Shown: positions 33,350-44,065 of the stretch, one piece after another
How positions within the stretch are numbered: position 1 is the stretch's first letter
How the letters are laid out: every line of letters starts with the position of its first letter
Source of the DNA: Takashimella koratensis
Lineage: Eukaryota; Basidiomycota; Tremellomycetes; Trichosporonales; Tetragoniomycetaceae
Assembly: GCA_003116875.1 (NCBI GenBank)
Contig: BCKT01000005.1
Span: 1,178,001 to 1,242,000, forward strand
Length of the DNA: 64,000 bases
Direction: 5' to 3'
The notes under the pieces: generated by a model
What the model was told of the DNA's origin: nothing
Databases searched by the model: none
What the model saw: only the letters and a program-made list of their open reading frames with translations
Translations under genes and position numbers: made by a program

Positions 33350-34170
33350 AAAAAAAAAAAACGATATCCGTCATCTACCTCGACTCGAAGGTTTCTGTCG
33401 TGTTCACCCCAATGTCGACTTCATCATACAATCTAAACTATACCCCTCACGTAAAAGGTTTAGGCATTTGATATACCCATCATCTGACCCTTTCGCCATC
33501 ATCATTCTCGCATCAATTCCATCTCGCCACCACCAACATGTCTAAGACACCTAGCGCATCACGAATACCCAGCACGACTTTGAGTCTTCTCTTCATCTCC
33601 CTCTGCCTCCCCTCTCCTCTCCTCTCTCCCCACTCTCTACCTCCGTTTCTTGTCTCGTTTTTTGTTCTGGCCTCTTCGTCACTCGTTTTCGGGTGTTTCG
33701 TGTTTCGTGTTTCGTGTCTTCGATCCGGATACCGATACCTCGGTCGCTGCGTTCAGCGTCTCATATACCTCATATACCTCATGTCCCTCCCTCTCCGTCT
33801 TCTTCACTGTCGCATGTGGTCAGTTAGGTGATAGTCCAACCCTCCCCACCAAAATCCGACGTCACACAGTTGGCTTCTCTCTCCTCTCTTCTGTCTCTCG
33901 CCTCCTCCATTCCCCGCACTTGGTATCTCACGTTGTCTTGCCCTTAAAGGGTCTCATGGTAGTCTCTTGTACATACCTCGCACATGTTTGTAAACCCGGT
34001 CACATGTAACGGATTCATTTTAAAACACCAAAGACCAAGACGTAGCCAAAGTGTGATTTTGGGAGTGTCGGTCAGTTCGCCTGATCATGGGTTACAACAA
34101 CATTGCATCTGCATTGTCAACTTGAACAAAGACAAGTCTAACTCCATCTCAAACTTGACCCTTCCCTGCC
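33350..34170. other. Convergent 3' region between SWI1 and the TRM7-kinase gene
   Basis: The SWI1 stop is followed at once by a run of about 13 A. The rest is C/T-rich with short direct repeats (GTGTTTC three times near 33695-33718, and CTCATATAC units near 33760-33780). The open frames here (for example 33538-33831 +) look like composition artefacts. Confidence 0.45.
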
Positions 34171-37100
34171 TTAGCTCGGGTCGGGCCCTATCGACTCGGC
34201 GCGTGCCATCTCCCCTGCTCCATCTACCACATACCCTGCCCAAACTTTCCTCCCTCTCGAAACCTCACCCTCGGACCCCATCGCTACCCCCATTCCCAAT
34301 CCCACACCTTCACTTATCACCGCACCTGAGTCTACTCCATCCACAACTATCTTCTCTTCCCTTTCAGCATTGTACTCACTTCCAGGCCTGTCCACCGCCC
34401 CGGGCCCTTTCAACCACTCATTCTCCCAGATCTCAATCACCCTGGCCCTTCTCGACGGATCACGCACCAACAACTTGGCCACGACCGCTCTACTCGCTTC
34501 TGTCCCTACTCCGCTTCTCCACGCATATTCACCTTTAGCTATCCGCATCATCCTCCTTCTCCTTTCCTCTGCTCCTCCCACCCCACCTCCCCCTCCTCCC
34601 CTCTCTCGTTCTCCATTCATACCATTCCCACTAGGCGTGACTGCACCACTCGCTCCGCTGGCTCCACTACTCGCCCTCGCCCTCGCACCTGCACCGACTG
34701 GTGCACCTTCATCAAACGGTAATTCCCCAGCCAACAGCGCATATAAGACCACGCCTACCGCCCACGCATCCGTAAGCCGGCCATCGTACATCCGACCCAT
34801 GATGATCTCGGGCGCGGCAAAGTTCTCAGACCCACAGCGAGTCGCGAGAAGTGGGGACGAAGGATTGATGAATCGGGATAAACCGAAATCAGTCAGTTTG
34901 ACGAGAGGTCGAGGGAGGAGATCGAGCGGGATCGAACCCGTGGGCGTTGGAGGTAGGGCGAAAGGGTTGGACGTGAACAGGATGTCTACAAGGTAGGACC
35001 AAAACGAAGATGCGAAATCATGTAGTCAGCAAAAGTCATCCAATCTGTTGGGAAAGTTGGAGCCTGATTGAAAGCGACGACTCACTCTCCATCTTGATAT
35101 CGCGATGAACAACGCCGACCTCATGCAACCACGCCACAGCCGTACACAACTCGCCAAACACTCTCCTCACAAACCCTTCCCCACTCTCGTCTCCTGGGCC
35201 AGGCATGAGCATGCGTTCCCGATTCCCACTTTTCGAGACAAGATCAAACATCTCTCCACCCTTCAGCCGCTCAAGCACGAGACAGTGATGTGTCTCCGTA
35301 CTGAAACTGCCGAGGAACGCGACGATGTTGGGGTGAGAAATGTGTCGCAGGACTTCCACTTCACGGACGAACGCGATCCGGGTACGTGAGTCGGTGGAAC
35401 AGACTCGTTTGGACATGGTTTTGATTGCGGCCAAAAGGGATGTCGGCGTCGGGTTTTGGTCAGGTTTAGCGGCCGAGGTGTCGGGTTCGGGGACAGCTGA
35501 CCAGACGCCAGAGAACGCGCCCTCTCCCATGAGCTCGACAAGCCGCCACTTGACATTGGCATGGTGCGATACGATCGGTTCCTCGTCTAGCCTGCTGTCT
35601 GTCGGCACCAGGACATCCCCCGTTTTCAGCGCGGCCTCGTCCACGTCCATCGACACCTCTCGCTGTTCGCGCCTAAACTGCGACTCGCGCCGCTTCAGCA
35701 ACGCCGCCGCAGCTGCTGCCGCTTTAGAAGGCGACGAGGTCCCTACGCTTGGGGACACGACCGAGGGAAGTGTTGGGTGGCTGGAAAGAGGGGGTGACGG
35801 GATCCGTTCTCGTTCAGATGGGAGGCGTGGAGACTGAGGCGTGCGCGGAGGAACAGGTGTTGTGACTGCTCGCCCGGCGGGTCGGTGGTGATCCGGTAAC
35901 AACAAGCGAGTCTGTTCCCTTGATCCCGCCTGAGACGGCGGGCCATCAAACGGCGTACTCGCTGACCGATCGCCTGCGCCGCGCGATAACGGAGCCGGCC
36001 CTCTTCCCAAGGACGCGGCATTCGACAGGGGCTTGGGCGGTATCGGCAGCGCGACCTGCTGAGACGCTGCGAAAAAGAGATCTGTCTTTGACCCCGTGCT
36101 AAGCGCGGGGCTGACGGGACCTGTTCCGTCCTGAATGTCGAGATGATTCGGCTCGTCAACGTGCAGCCAGCCCATCGGTGAAGGAAGGGGGGAGGGCGGG
36201 CCGTGCACTCTGTCCCAAGGTCGAAGTGAGGTCGCGCTCGTTGGCGATGTGTCCGAGGCATTCGAGTCCGCCGATGTTCGGCGCCGGTGGTTGGCCGCCA
36301 ACGCACGCCGCATGGACGGAGACGCAGTGAGCGTAGCTTTCGGGGCGCGCAAGGTGGTCGTCGTCGCTGCCGAGGTGGGCGGGAACAGGCCCGACGCGCT
36401 AGAAACGGACTCGATAGGCGTAGGCTGCGAGTTGAAGTCCAGCAGCTTTTCTCGGGTCGGTGTATCGGTCTGGATCTGAAGCTTCNCCCCTCCAACCGCC
36501 GAGTTGAGGGATAGCCGCGGTTGGGAAGCCGACGCCGTGCCGCCTAAGTCGCCACTCCCGACGTACGCCTTGATCTTCGTCCACCTCTCCGTGACTGATC
36601 CGCCACCCAGGCTCGCCAGCGACTCGAGTGTGAGTGTCCCCGTCGCCTCGCGTAGATTGTCGAGTGCCGAAGCGGTGAACACAGGCGGGAGAGGGACGCT
36701 TGTCGGGTCAAAGTTTCGACACACGATGAACGCCTCTCCGCTTCCTTTGCGACTACTCCGTGGTTTGCGGACCCAGACGCCGCCTCGCCTCCCTAGAGGG
36801 TCGTACCCAGCCACACTATTCCCCGCGCTGTCAGTTACTGTTCGACTCGTGCTCGCCTCTACTTCAGCGTTCCCATCTCCAGCTAACACTTGAGGCTCGG
36901 CTTCATCGTCAAACTCGCCACTACCGGTCGGTCCAGAAGCGTCCGCTGGACCGGGGAAAAACTCGCGCAGCTGTGATCGAAGGAAAGCAGCGTTCGGGTC
37001 GAGCGGGGAGAGGAAGATCTTGAAGATGAGTGTCGATCCGGGAGCGAGGAGGGTGAGCGACAACGTGAGGGCCTGCGAGGAGAGGTACATGTCAGCGGAT

Positions 37101-37999
37101 CAACTAGCTCAACGAGGAATGGCGCAAGGTAAGAGCCGAGTGACCACATACCGCCAAGAGAAGCTGTGAATGCAAGTATGCGTCGAGGTCGTGGACACCA
37201 GTGACTGAGCGAATAATTGGTGAGCAAAGGTAAACTCATCGACCAAGCGGGTGGACTCACCGTCTGGTGCTCCGTCGCACACAACCAAATTGGCTTTCCG
37301 CCCGCCCAGGGCGTCAAGCACGAGCGGAACAGTCGAGGGCAGGGTGATGTCCCTCTGTAGCAAGGTTATATTGGGTAGCGGGGCCTATAGGTGGTTCATG
37401 ATTAGCTAGAAGCTCTTGCAACAAGGAGAAGGTATTGCAGAGTTTGCGTACCATGGGCTGCAAATCTATTGAGACAATCTTGGGATCGGCGTCACCTCTC
37501 CCTGGCCTGGGGAAGTCCGTTAGCGATGAACATCGGATAGCAGGGGAGCTGGAAGCTGATGGGTTGACGGGAGGAACGTACTTGAGCTGCTGGCTAAGGA
37601 CCTGGCTCCAGGATCCCGGAGCGGCACATAGGTCGACAGCTGTTGACACCCCTCGAAACAAGTCGAATTCCTCGTCTGTACAAGGGTATCAGCATGAATT
37701 ATAGACCAGAGACGCGACGTGTATTCCTTCAAGCTGTTGTGTGGTGCTTACCAAGGTGTAGCAGTTTGTATGCCGAACGCGCTCGGTAGCCTGGAATGTC
37801 ATGTCAGTTGGGAATACATCGCCAGGCATTCGGGATCAGTCATAAGGACTTTGCCTACCCCAGAGCTTTTGCGAGAATTGATCACCCTCACATCCCCGCC
37901 ATGAAGCATGCCAAGAACTGATGCTCTCCACTCACCCTCGCTCTTTCCCTTGCGGTAGTAGACGTCACGTTTATCGACCGAAGACTTTGAGCTTGGCAT
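34171..37999 (-). CDS. TRM7: TRM7 tRNA 2'-O-methyltransferase fused to a Ser/Thr protein kinase
   Basis: Eight exons (37999-37936, 37790-37752, 37675-37582, 37506-37452, 37384-37261, 37204-37152, 37072-35086, 34985-34171) join in frame to about 1076 residues. Residues 1 to ~350 are a full FtsJ/Trm7 enzyme, which methylates the 2'-O of tRNA anticodon-loop nucleotides. It shows the start [20 protein letters not shown], the SAM loop [48 protein letters not shown] and the conserved Trm7 tail YVGSGDL. Catalytic Lys, Asp, Lys and Glu are present. A ~300-residue disordered linker follows. Then comes a kinase at about 653-990: Gly loop GEGAFSGVW, Lys in AIK (~694), HRDIKMEN (~799), [13 protein letters not shown] and [19 protein letters not shown], with a Gly-rich insert. 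The 1987-nt exon 7 carries the Trm7 C-terminal part and the kinase N-lobe with no stop. The N at 36486 is in the linker. Confidence 0.85.
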
Positions 38000-38845
38000 G
38001 ATGTAAATATCTCCCTATCCCAGTATCGATGGATCTTTTAAGCGCGTAGGGAGATGAGGTAGAGCTCGGCCGCTCGACTGCGCGCGAAGTAAGGAGGTGA
38101 AATGCGGTCCTGCGGCTGTGCGAGAGGGTTGATCCGCCGATTGCTGCGTTGACCAGCTGGTAGGAGTGAAGGGAGGTTTATGACAAGGTTGCTGCGATGC
38201 CAAGAGATAAAGTTGGACTCGAGGTGGAAAAAAATAAAATAAAACTAGGGTAGACGAAGAGATCAACAAATCCCAATCCGACTCTGAGGGAGACGGGGCA
38301 TCATGAGAGACGGCCACGTCGCAGCAAGATCTACGCCCAGCACAGGTATGGAGCTGGGCTCTGAGTAGCTGTGAGTCTCCGCATCCGCTTCATGTGTCAT
38401 TCTCTCCTCTTTACCAGTTCCCGCAGTGACTGGCGAGCGGCAGCTGATCGACTGCGGCACGGTTCACTCGTAACCCATGACTCGAAGATCTGAATGTTGA
38501 TCAGTTACGATATCGTAACATATCAATCATGCATGACGAGCGAGCGGTATCTCCAGCCAGCTAGGAGCATGCACAAGTTCCTCGTCCGCTTCTGTATGGA
38601 GTAGATCAATGCGAAATGTGTTAACGGAACAGCGTGGTATTGAGGTAGAAGGAACGGGCCGGGTCAAGCTCTGACACGCTCCAACGACGATTTGGAAGAC
38701 CACAGCTTGCGCCAAACGTGAAGCCAGGTCCTACCGGCGTTCTTCTCCTCCCTATCTCCTCTTGATAACCACAGCTACCCTCTTCTCCTCTTCCCACCCT
38801 CGTGCTCGTCCACCCAATGTCCAATGACAGACTGGCCCGCACCCA
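38000..38845. other. Intergenic region between TRM7-kinase start and VMA21 end
   Basis: About 850 bp that should contain the promoter of the TRM7-kinase gene and the 3' end of VMA21. Only short unsupported open frames occur. No tRNA-like structure was found. Confidence 0.4.
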
Positions 38846-39325
38846 TCACAAGCTCTTCTTCTCCGCCGCCTTCGCATTGTTCTCCTTGGCGTCCTCGGTG
38901 AACGCGATGACGACGTACCCCACGAGCACAATGTTGGCGGCGATGACAGCTGAGATGGCAGAGTATGTTGTGTTGCCTAGAGGAAGGGAATCAGTGTTTG
39001 TTTGTCGAGCTACAGAAACTGGCTGGAGTCATTGTTGAGGTGTTCTTCGAGGGCAAGCTGATGGTTCGGCGGTTGGAGGGGGAGAAAAGACGGTAGCTCA
39101 CCGTTCCAGGCGTAGTGGAGGGATCCAAAGTAGGTACCGATTGGGACGACGGCCATGAGGATAGCGAAGAGGACGAGTTTGAAGAGGATCGCTCTGAGTT
39201 GAGCTGGTATCAGCCGATCACGCGAAAGGCAGGGAGAGACGCAACCTCGCTTCTCCGTTCGCACTGCATGCTATTGTCGTACCATATACTCACTGCTGGA
39301 TCCCTTGCTCCTGCGGGGTGGCCAT
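38846..39325 (-). CDS. VMA21: V-ATPase assembly factor VMA21
   Basis: Three exons (39325-39294, 39193-39102, 38976-38846) join in frame to 84 residues starting MATPQEQGIQQ. Two membrane segments (LFKLVLFAILMAVVPIGTYF and ISAVIAANIVLVGYVVIAF) flank a short lumenal loop with an N-glycosylation-type NTT. The C-terminus is acidic then basic and ends KKSL, matching the KKxx ER-retrieval signal of Vma21. Size, hairpin topology and the PxGTYF block match the Vma21 family. In yeast, this protein escorts the V-ATPase Vo sector out of the ER. The gene lies head-to-head with the MIOS gene with 193 bp between start codons. The first exon is only 32 nt. Confidence 0.9.
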
Positions 39326-39518
39326 CTTGCCGCTTGCTGGCATGTTGGATGGATGAATGGGCAATGAGTAGGAGCCAAACACCGACCGACCCGAATGACT
39401 ACCATTGCCCCGTCCATGTCCGTCCGTGCCTGGGCGTGAACATGATCCAATCTGATTTCACTCCATCTGTCCACTCTTCTTCTTGACCATCCCCCTTACC
39501 CCTTACTCACCACCAGCC
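39326..39518. promoter_or_regulatory. Shared divergent promoter of VMA21 and MIOS
   Basis: Only 193 bp separate the two start codons (39325 on -, 39519 on +). Both transcripts must start inside or very near this stretch, so joint regulation is likely. No TATA box is obvious. Confidence 0.6.
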
Positions 39519-42500
39519 ATGTCCATCTCAGAGCCGCGTAGGATCGCACTCGCCGATCCACTGCGGCCCCGAGATCCTCTCGCGGCGCCACGCTTCGTCG
39601 TCGCGGGCCAGGCGTCCCAAGTTGGGTCGGGCGATGTCCGCATGTACGAATGGAATAAGGAGGTGAGCAAGTCGACTACCTAGTCGTCCACTGTGTAGAA
39701 CAAACAGCTCGCTGACGCAGACTCTGATTAGAGCGGGCAGATGAGCATGCTTGGTCTTCAGAGCGACGTGGGAGCAATCCGAGTAAGCTCAGCTCAATGT
39801 TAATGTTTATAACACTCAGCTGCCGGCTGACACTTGATCCACCAGGCCGTCGCATGGTCACCACTGCCTACCCACCGCAGCCTCCTCGCCGTTGGTCAAT
39901 CTACCGGCCACACTCAACTCCACTCACTCTCCTCCTCCACCCTATCTGTATCCCTCTCCCCAACACCCACCTCCTACCCTACGCTGAGCGCTAAACACGC
40001 TCGGCCCGTGACCTCGCTGGCGTTCTCCCCGGTTGACCCTACACTCCTTGCTGTCGGTCTCGACAGGCACCGAAGCGACTACTCCCTTCTCATCTGGGAC
40101 ATCTCCGACCTTCTCTCTCGAATCCCAGCTGACCCAAATGACGGCGGACACGGCGGCGCGAATGAAGGGACTGGGGCCTACGGTGCTGCCGGTTGGAAAC
40201 GACAAGGAGAGAGGCTGGACGTGCTCAACCCACTGGCGAGAGACAACATGCGGCCCTCGGACGAACCACGGCATATCCAGCACTATTGCCCTTCGGAAAA
40301 CGTCAACTCGGTCGCTTGGTTCAACGATACCATCTTTAACCTCTACGCGTCTGCAAATGGCAAGTCGATCCGGATCTACGACTTGCGTGCGCCGGCTCCG
40401 GTCCCTTCCTCCTCTGGACCCACATCGGCAACCGTCCCAGGGGGCAGTGGTTCTGCTAGCGGCTCCAATCTGCGAGACCCATATTTAGGTGGACTGCAGG
40501 GCGTGACGAGTCAGTGGAACACGCGCGCGGTGAACGGACTCAGTGTTGACCCGTTCCATTCAACGCGGTTTGCGAGTTACGAGAGTACCGGGACGGGGTC
40601 GACGGTCAAGGTCTGGGACAATAGGCGGGCAGCAAGCGAAGTCGCGAGTTTTCCCGTCGTCGGGGCAGTCATTGGACTCCAGTGGTCGCAGACGATTCGG
40701 GGATCGCTCAGCGTCGGAAGTAGAGAGACAGGTGTGAGCGTCTGGGACGTGGTGAGCTGTGCTCAAGTCGATGGAGACGAGCTGGAGGAGTGGACTACAA
40801 TTGGAGGCATGCGACAAAGTGAGTGAAACATCTGCAGGTTGTGAGTCTGAGAGCTGAACGGCCTTCCCTCCAGTTGTCAAGCCGAGACAGCCGCTGCACT
40901 CGTTTGCTCTTGCACCGTCGGAGTCTGCGCATGGCGAGGTCATGTTTGTTCTGAAAAACGGTACTATCGGGATCGGTCCCACAACGCCGTCACCGGTAGT
41001 ATGTCTCATGATTAAGCATTGATATGAGGTGATTCCTGCTAACTCGACTAGATCGCGACCAGTGCCCGGGGCGAGCTTGCAGTCTCTTCTTCCTCGTTGT
41101 CCGTTCTCGACCCCGAACAGCCGCTCCGTCACGAATCTGGCCACACGCGCCCTTCTTCACCCACCACCCAATCCGGACCCCATGCGCACTTCCAAACCCC
41201 TGCACATTCCCCATCCCCTGCTCCTCGCGCCGCACCGACAACCGCACCCGACGTGAAACGAAACAACCGATTCCAGCTCGCGCCTGACCGCGTTGCGGCG
41301 CTCCTTGCCGAGGAGTCTCACACCCGCTCAAGATCTACTAGCCCCGCGTCAGGCGCGAGCAGCGTTCTGCGCAGTATCACCCGGATCGATAGGGTACCTG
41401 AGCGTGAAGCGGAAGAGGAGGATGAAGAGGGCGAGATGAAGGACAGGGAAGGGGCAAAGAGGATCTTGAAACATGACATTGGGTACACGATGCGACGAAG
41501 AGCAGAAGAAGGATACGGTCTTAATGATGTGAGTTGGGGAAAGGGAAAATGACAAGGGTGAGAAAGGTGTGCTGATGGGCGGCAGTTGTTGCTCAACGCA
41601 GCGATCGCATCAAGACATACAGGCCACGAACGGATGGCCGGTTTCTGGGAATTCCTCGAACGTGAGTGCTTTTCATTGGTGCACCATCAGCAGAACTGAC
41701 CCTAATCACCTTACAGACTTCCTCCAGATCATGTCGCCCCACCTTTCGTCTCATGAAGGTGTGGACCTCACATACCAAGGGATCTGGCCTGTTTGGGTTG
41801 GTCCCTCAACACACGCTGCTACACCTCGGCCGTCCTCTCCTCCTCGCCCATCGGCAGCATGGACCGCGCTCCGCGCTCACCCGGGTGTCTCCCGTCCCTC
41901 CTCCGCTTCAGGATCAGGCACCACCAGCGCCCCCGGAGCCGACGCGGCACCTACCTCGTCCGCCCAGGGTTCAGGGGCTGGGTCAACGCCAAGGAAGAAA
42001 GAGAAGGAACTCGAGTTTGACCCAGCGTATAATACGGCAATCTCGACGATCAATGCCCAGCGCGCGGAGACAGGGCATATTGGAGCCCCGGGTGGGAACA
42101 GGTTACCGCATACCGAGAGAGCACCGCAGAGGCGAATGATTTTAGCCCTTTGCGGCGAGAACCACAACAATAGCGCAATGGCGGAGATCAACCGGTTCGT
42201 TTAGAACAGCTGCTGTGGAACCATTTTGACTAATCAGTTGATACTTTTGCCAGGTTGATAGCGGACGACCAGCGTACGAAAGCGGCGTGTTGGGCCTTTT
42301 TCGCGAGCGAGGAAGAGCCCGCGATCAGTATTCTTATGAAATCGGACGACGAGCGACACCGACTGATGGGCGCGACCGTTGCTGGGTTCATGACGCAAGC
42401 TCGAGCCGAGCGGGGGTCACAGTTCTGGCAAGAGCACTGGCCGTCCATGGTTAGTAAAGTCGATGACCCGTACGTCCGCGCAATCCTTTGTCGGATCGCG

Positions 42501-43731
42501 GGAGATGATTGGGATCCGATATTATATGATGAGAGTTTGCCACTGTTGGATCGAGTGGCTATTGCTGTTTGCAACTTGAATGACAAGGACGTGAGTGATC
42601 TGGACTCGGACAACTTTTTCTCTCATTATCTGATCATTATCCGATAGCTGGGATGTTTGCTCACCTTTCCCCAGCTCACCGTGTTCTTCCGCAACCGGCT
42701 GAACCGATGTATTACCCTCGGTTCTCTGCATGGGCTATGCATGACGGGTCTCAATTCTTCCGGTCTTCAACTCCTCCAACGATGGCTTGATCGAACCTCT
42801 GACGTCCAATCGGCGGCCATCATCTCGGGTCTCTTCCCTCGGTCCCGACTCAGCCACGCGGAATGTACAACCCTCGATCGGTGGAGAGACGAGTACCGGG
42901 ATCTGATGGATGGTTGGAAAGCCTGGGTAGCGAGGTGTGCGCTAGATAGTGGGTTCGATATGGAGAGAAGGAGGTTGGGCGAGGAAGGAAGTGGAGTAGG
43001 AGTCGTGGTAGGGTTACAGACAGTGGTGGTTTGTCCTGTGTAAGTGGTTCTTCCTCGGGGTACGACAGATCCACAAGGAAGGCTGACGTGGGGTGTTTGA
43101 TTCGATAGCTGCAATAATCTCCTCACCAAACAGACAGAGGAACATCTCATTCGGAAGAACGCATTGAGAGGAACGATGAACCACCCAACCGCGAGGGTAA
43201 GTCTGAGCTGATGACCCGGCCCTTGAGCCCAACGCCATCCCCCCCTCCCCCTCCCCCACACACACCCTATATCATCATCTGTGATCCATGGTTGACGATT
43301 GTACTACCAGACCACCGCGTGCATGTACTGCCAGACGATGCTGCCTCGATGCTGTATCTGTAAGTCGACCGGCCCCGAACCAGCTCAAGTGGATGTAACT
43401 GGTCAATGAGAGCTGACAAGTTGTTCCCAGGCCTACAACATGTCCGACCAGAGAATGATCACGATTGGGTCGAAGTTCCTGATTCCGTGGATAGCGCTTA
43501 CGTCTCCTGCCAGACCTGTCGACACGGCGGTAAGTCTGACCCCGAACCTCCCACCTCTGAGGTTGAATCACAGATTTGCGAGATCATGAGCTGATACTAA
43601 TTTCTTCCGTCGATGTAAATACAGGTCACGCCGCACATATCCTCGGTTGGTTCGAAGGTGGTCTCGATGGTGAACCAGGTCACGAAATGTGTCCTGTCGC
43701 CGGCTGCTCGTGTCGCTGTGCCAGTCTTTAA
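39519..43731 (+). CDS. SEA4: MIOS/SEA4-type GATOR2 (SEACAT) subunit, WD40 plus zinc-binding C-terminus
   Basis: A multi-exon gene starts MSISEPRRIALADPL (39519) and ends CSCRCASL (stop at 43729). The N-terminal part is a WD40 propeller: repeats include ARPVTSLAFSPVDPTLLAVG followed by LLIWDIS, VNSVAWFNDTIFNLYAS followed by IRIYDLR, then VKVWDNR and VSVWDVV. A charged, partly disordered middle (RILKHDIGYTMRRRAEEG, then a Ser/Ala-rich insert) leads into an alpha-solenoid. The Cys/His-rich C-terminal module includes CMYCQTMLPRCC, SCQTCRHGGHAAHILGWF and CPVAGCSCRC, the zinc-binding end typical of Mios/Sea4. This complex relays amino-acid signals to TORC1 at the vacuole. Not all internal splice sites were checked. 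The short vacuolar membrane gene VMA21 shares its promoter. Confidence 0.88.
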
Positions 43732-44065
43732 TCCGCTCTTCAAACTTTGATCAAACCAGGTTGGGTTGTGTTGCAGACCCAGCTTGAAACGGAGGTGTAG
43801 TAGACTGTATCGGTGATGTAGAGTCTAATGACTTGCAATGCATTGATATCGCAATGACCAGCGATGAAGTGATAAACTCATGCGAGGTGTGAGGTGGGAG
43901 GGGATGGAGGCGGGGCGAGCGAGCGGTTGATGAGCTTGCTAGGCGGGATAATGAGCGACGCGGCTGTAGTGTTTACGATGAAAGAATGAGTGAGGGAGAT
44001 CGCACGATATCAAATCGCGGTTGATCCGAAAGCACGATAGGGCAAGGTATGGACGATATTGATAC
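43732..44065. other. Convergent 3' region between MIOS and PCH2
   Basis: About 330 bp between two stop codons. It should hold both 3' UTRs. Nothing else is seen. Confidence 0.5.

Noticed and set aside
33350..33362. A-run directly after the SWI1 stop as evidence of a processed retrocopy
   Set aside because: The gene keeps at least five introns, so it is not a retrocopy. The A-run is a short genomic homopolymer.
35086..37072. Treating TRM7 and the kinase as two separate genes
   Set aside because: No stop codon, convincing splice pair that makes one, or promoter-like gap is visible between the modules, and the exon length fits the phase of the next exon exactly. Kept open as the main way the fusion could be refuted.
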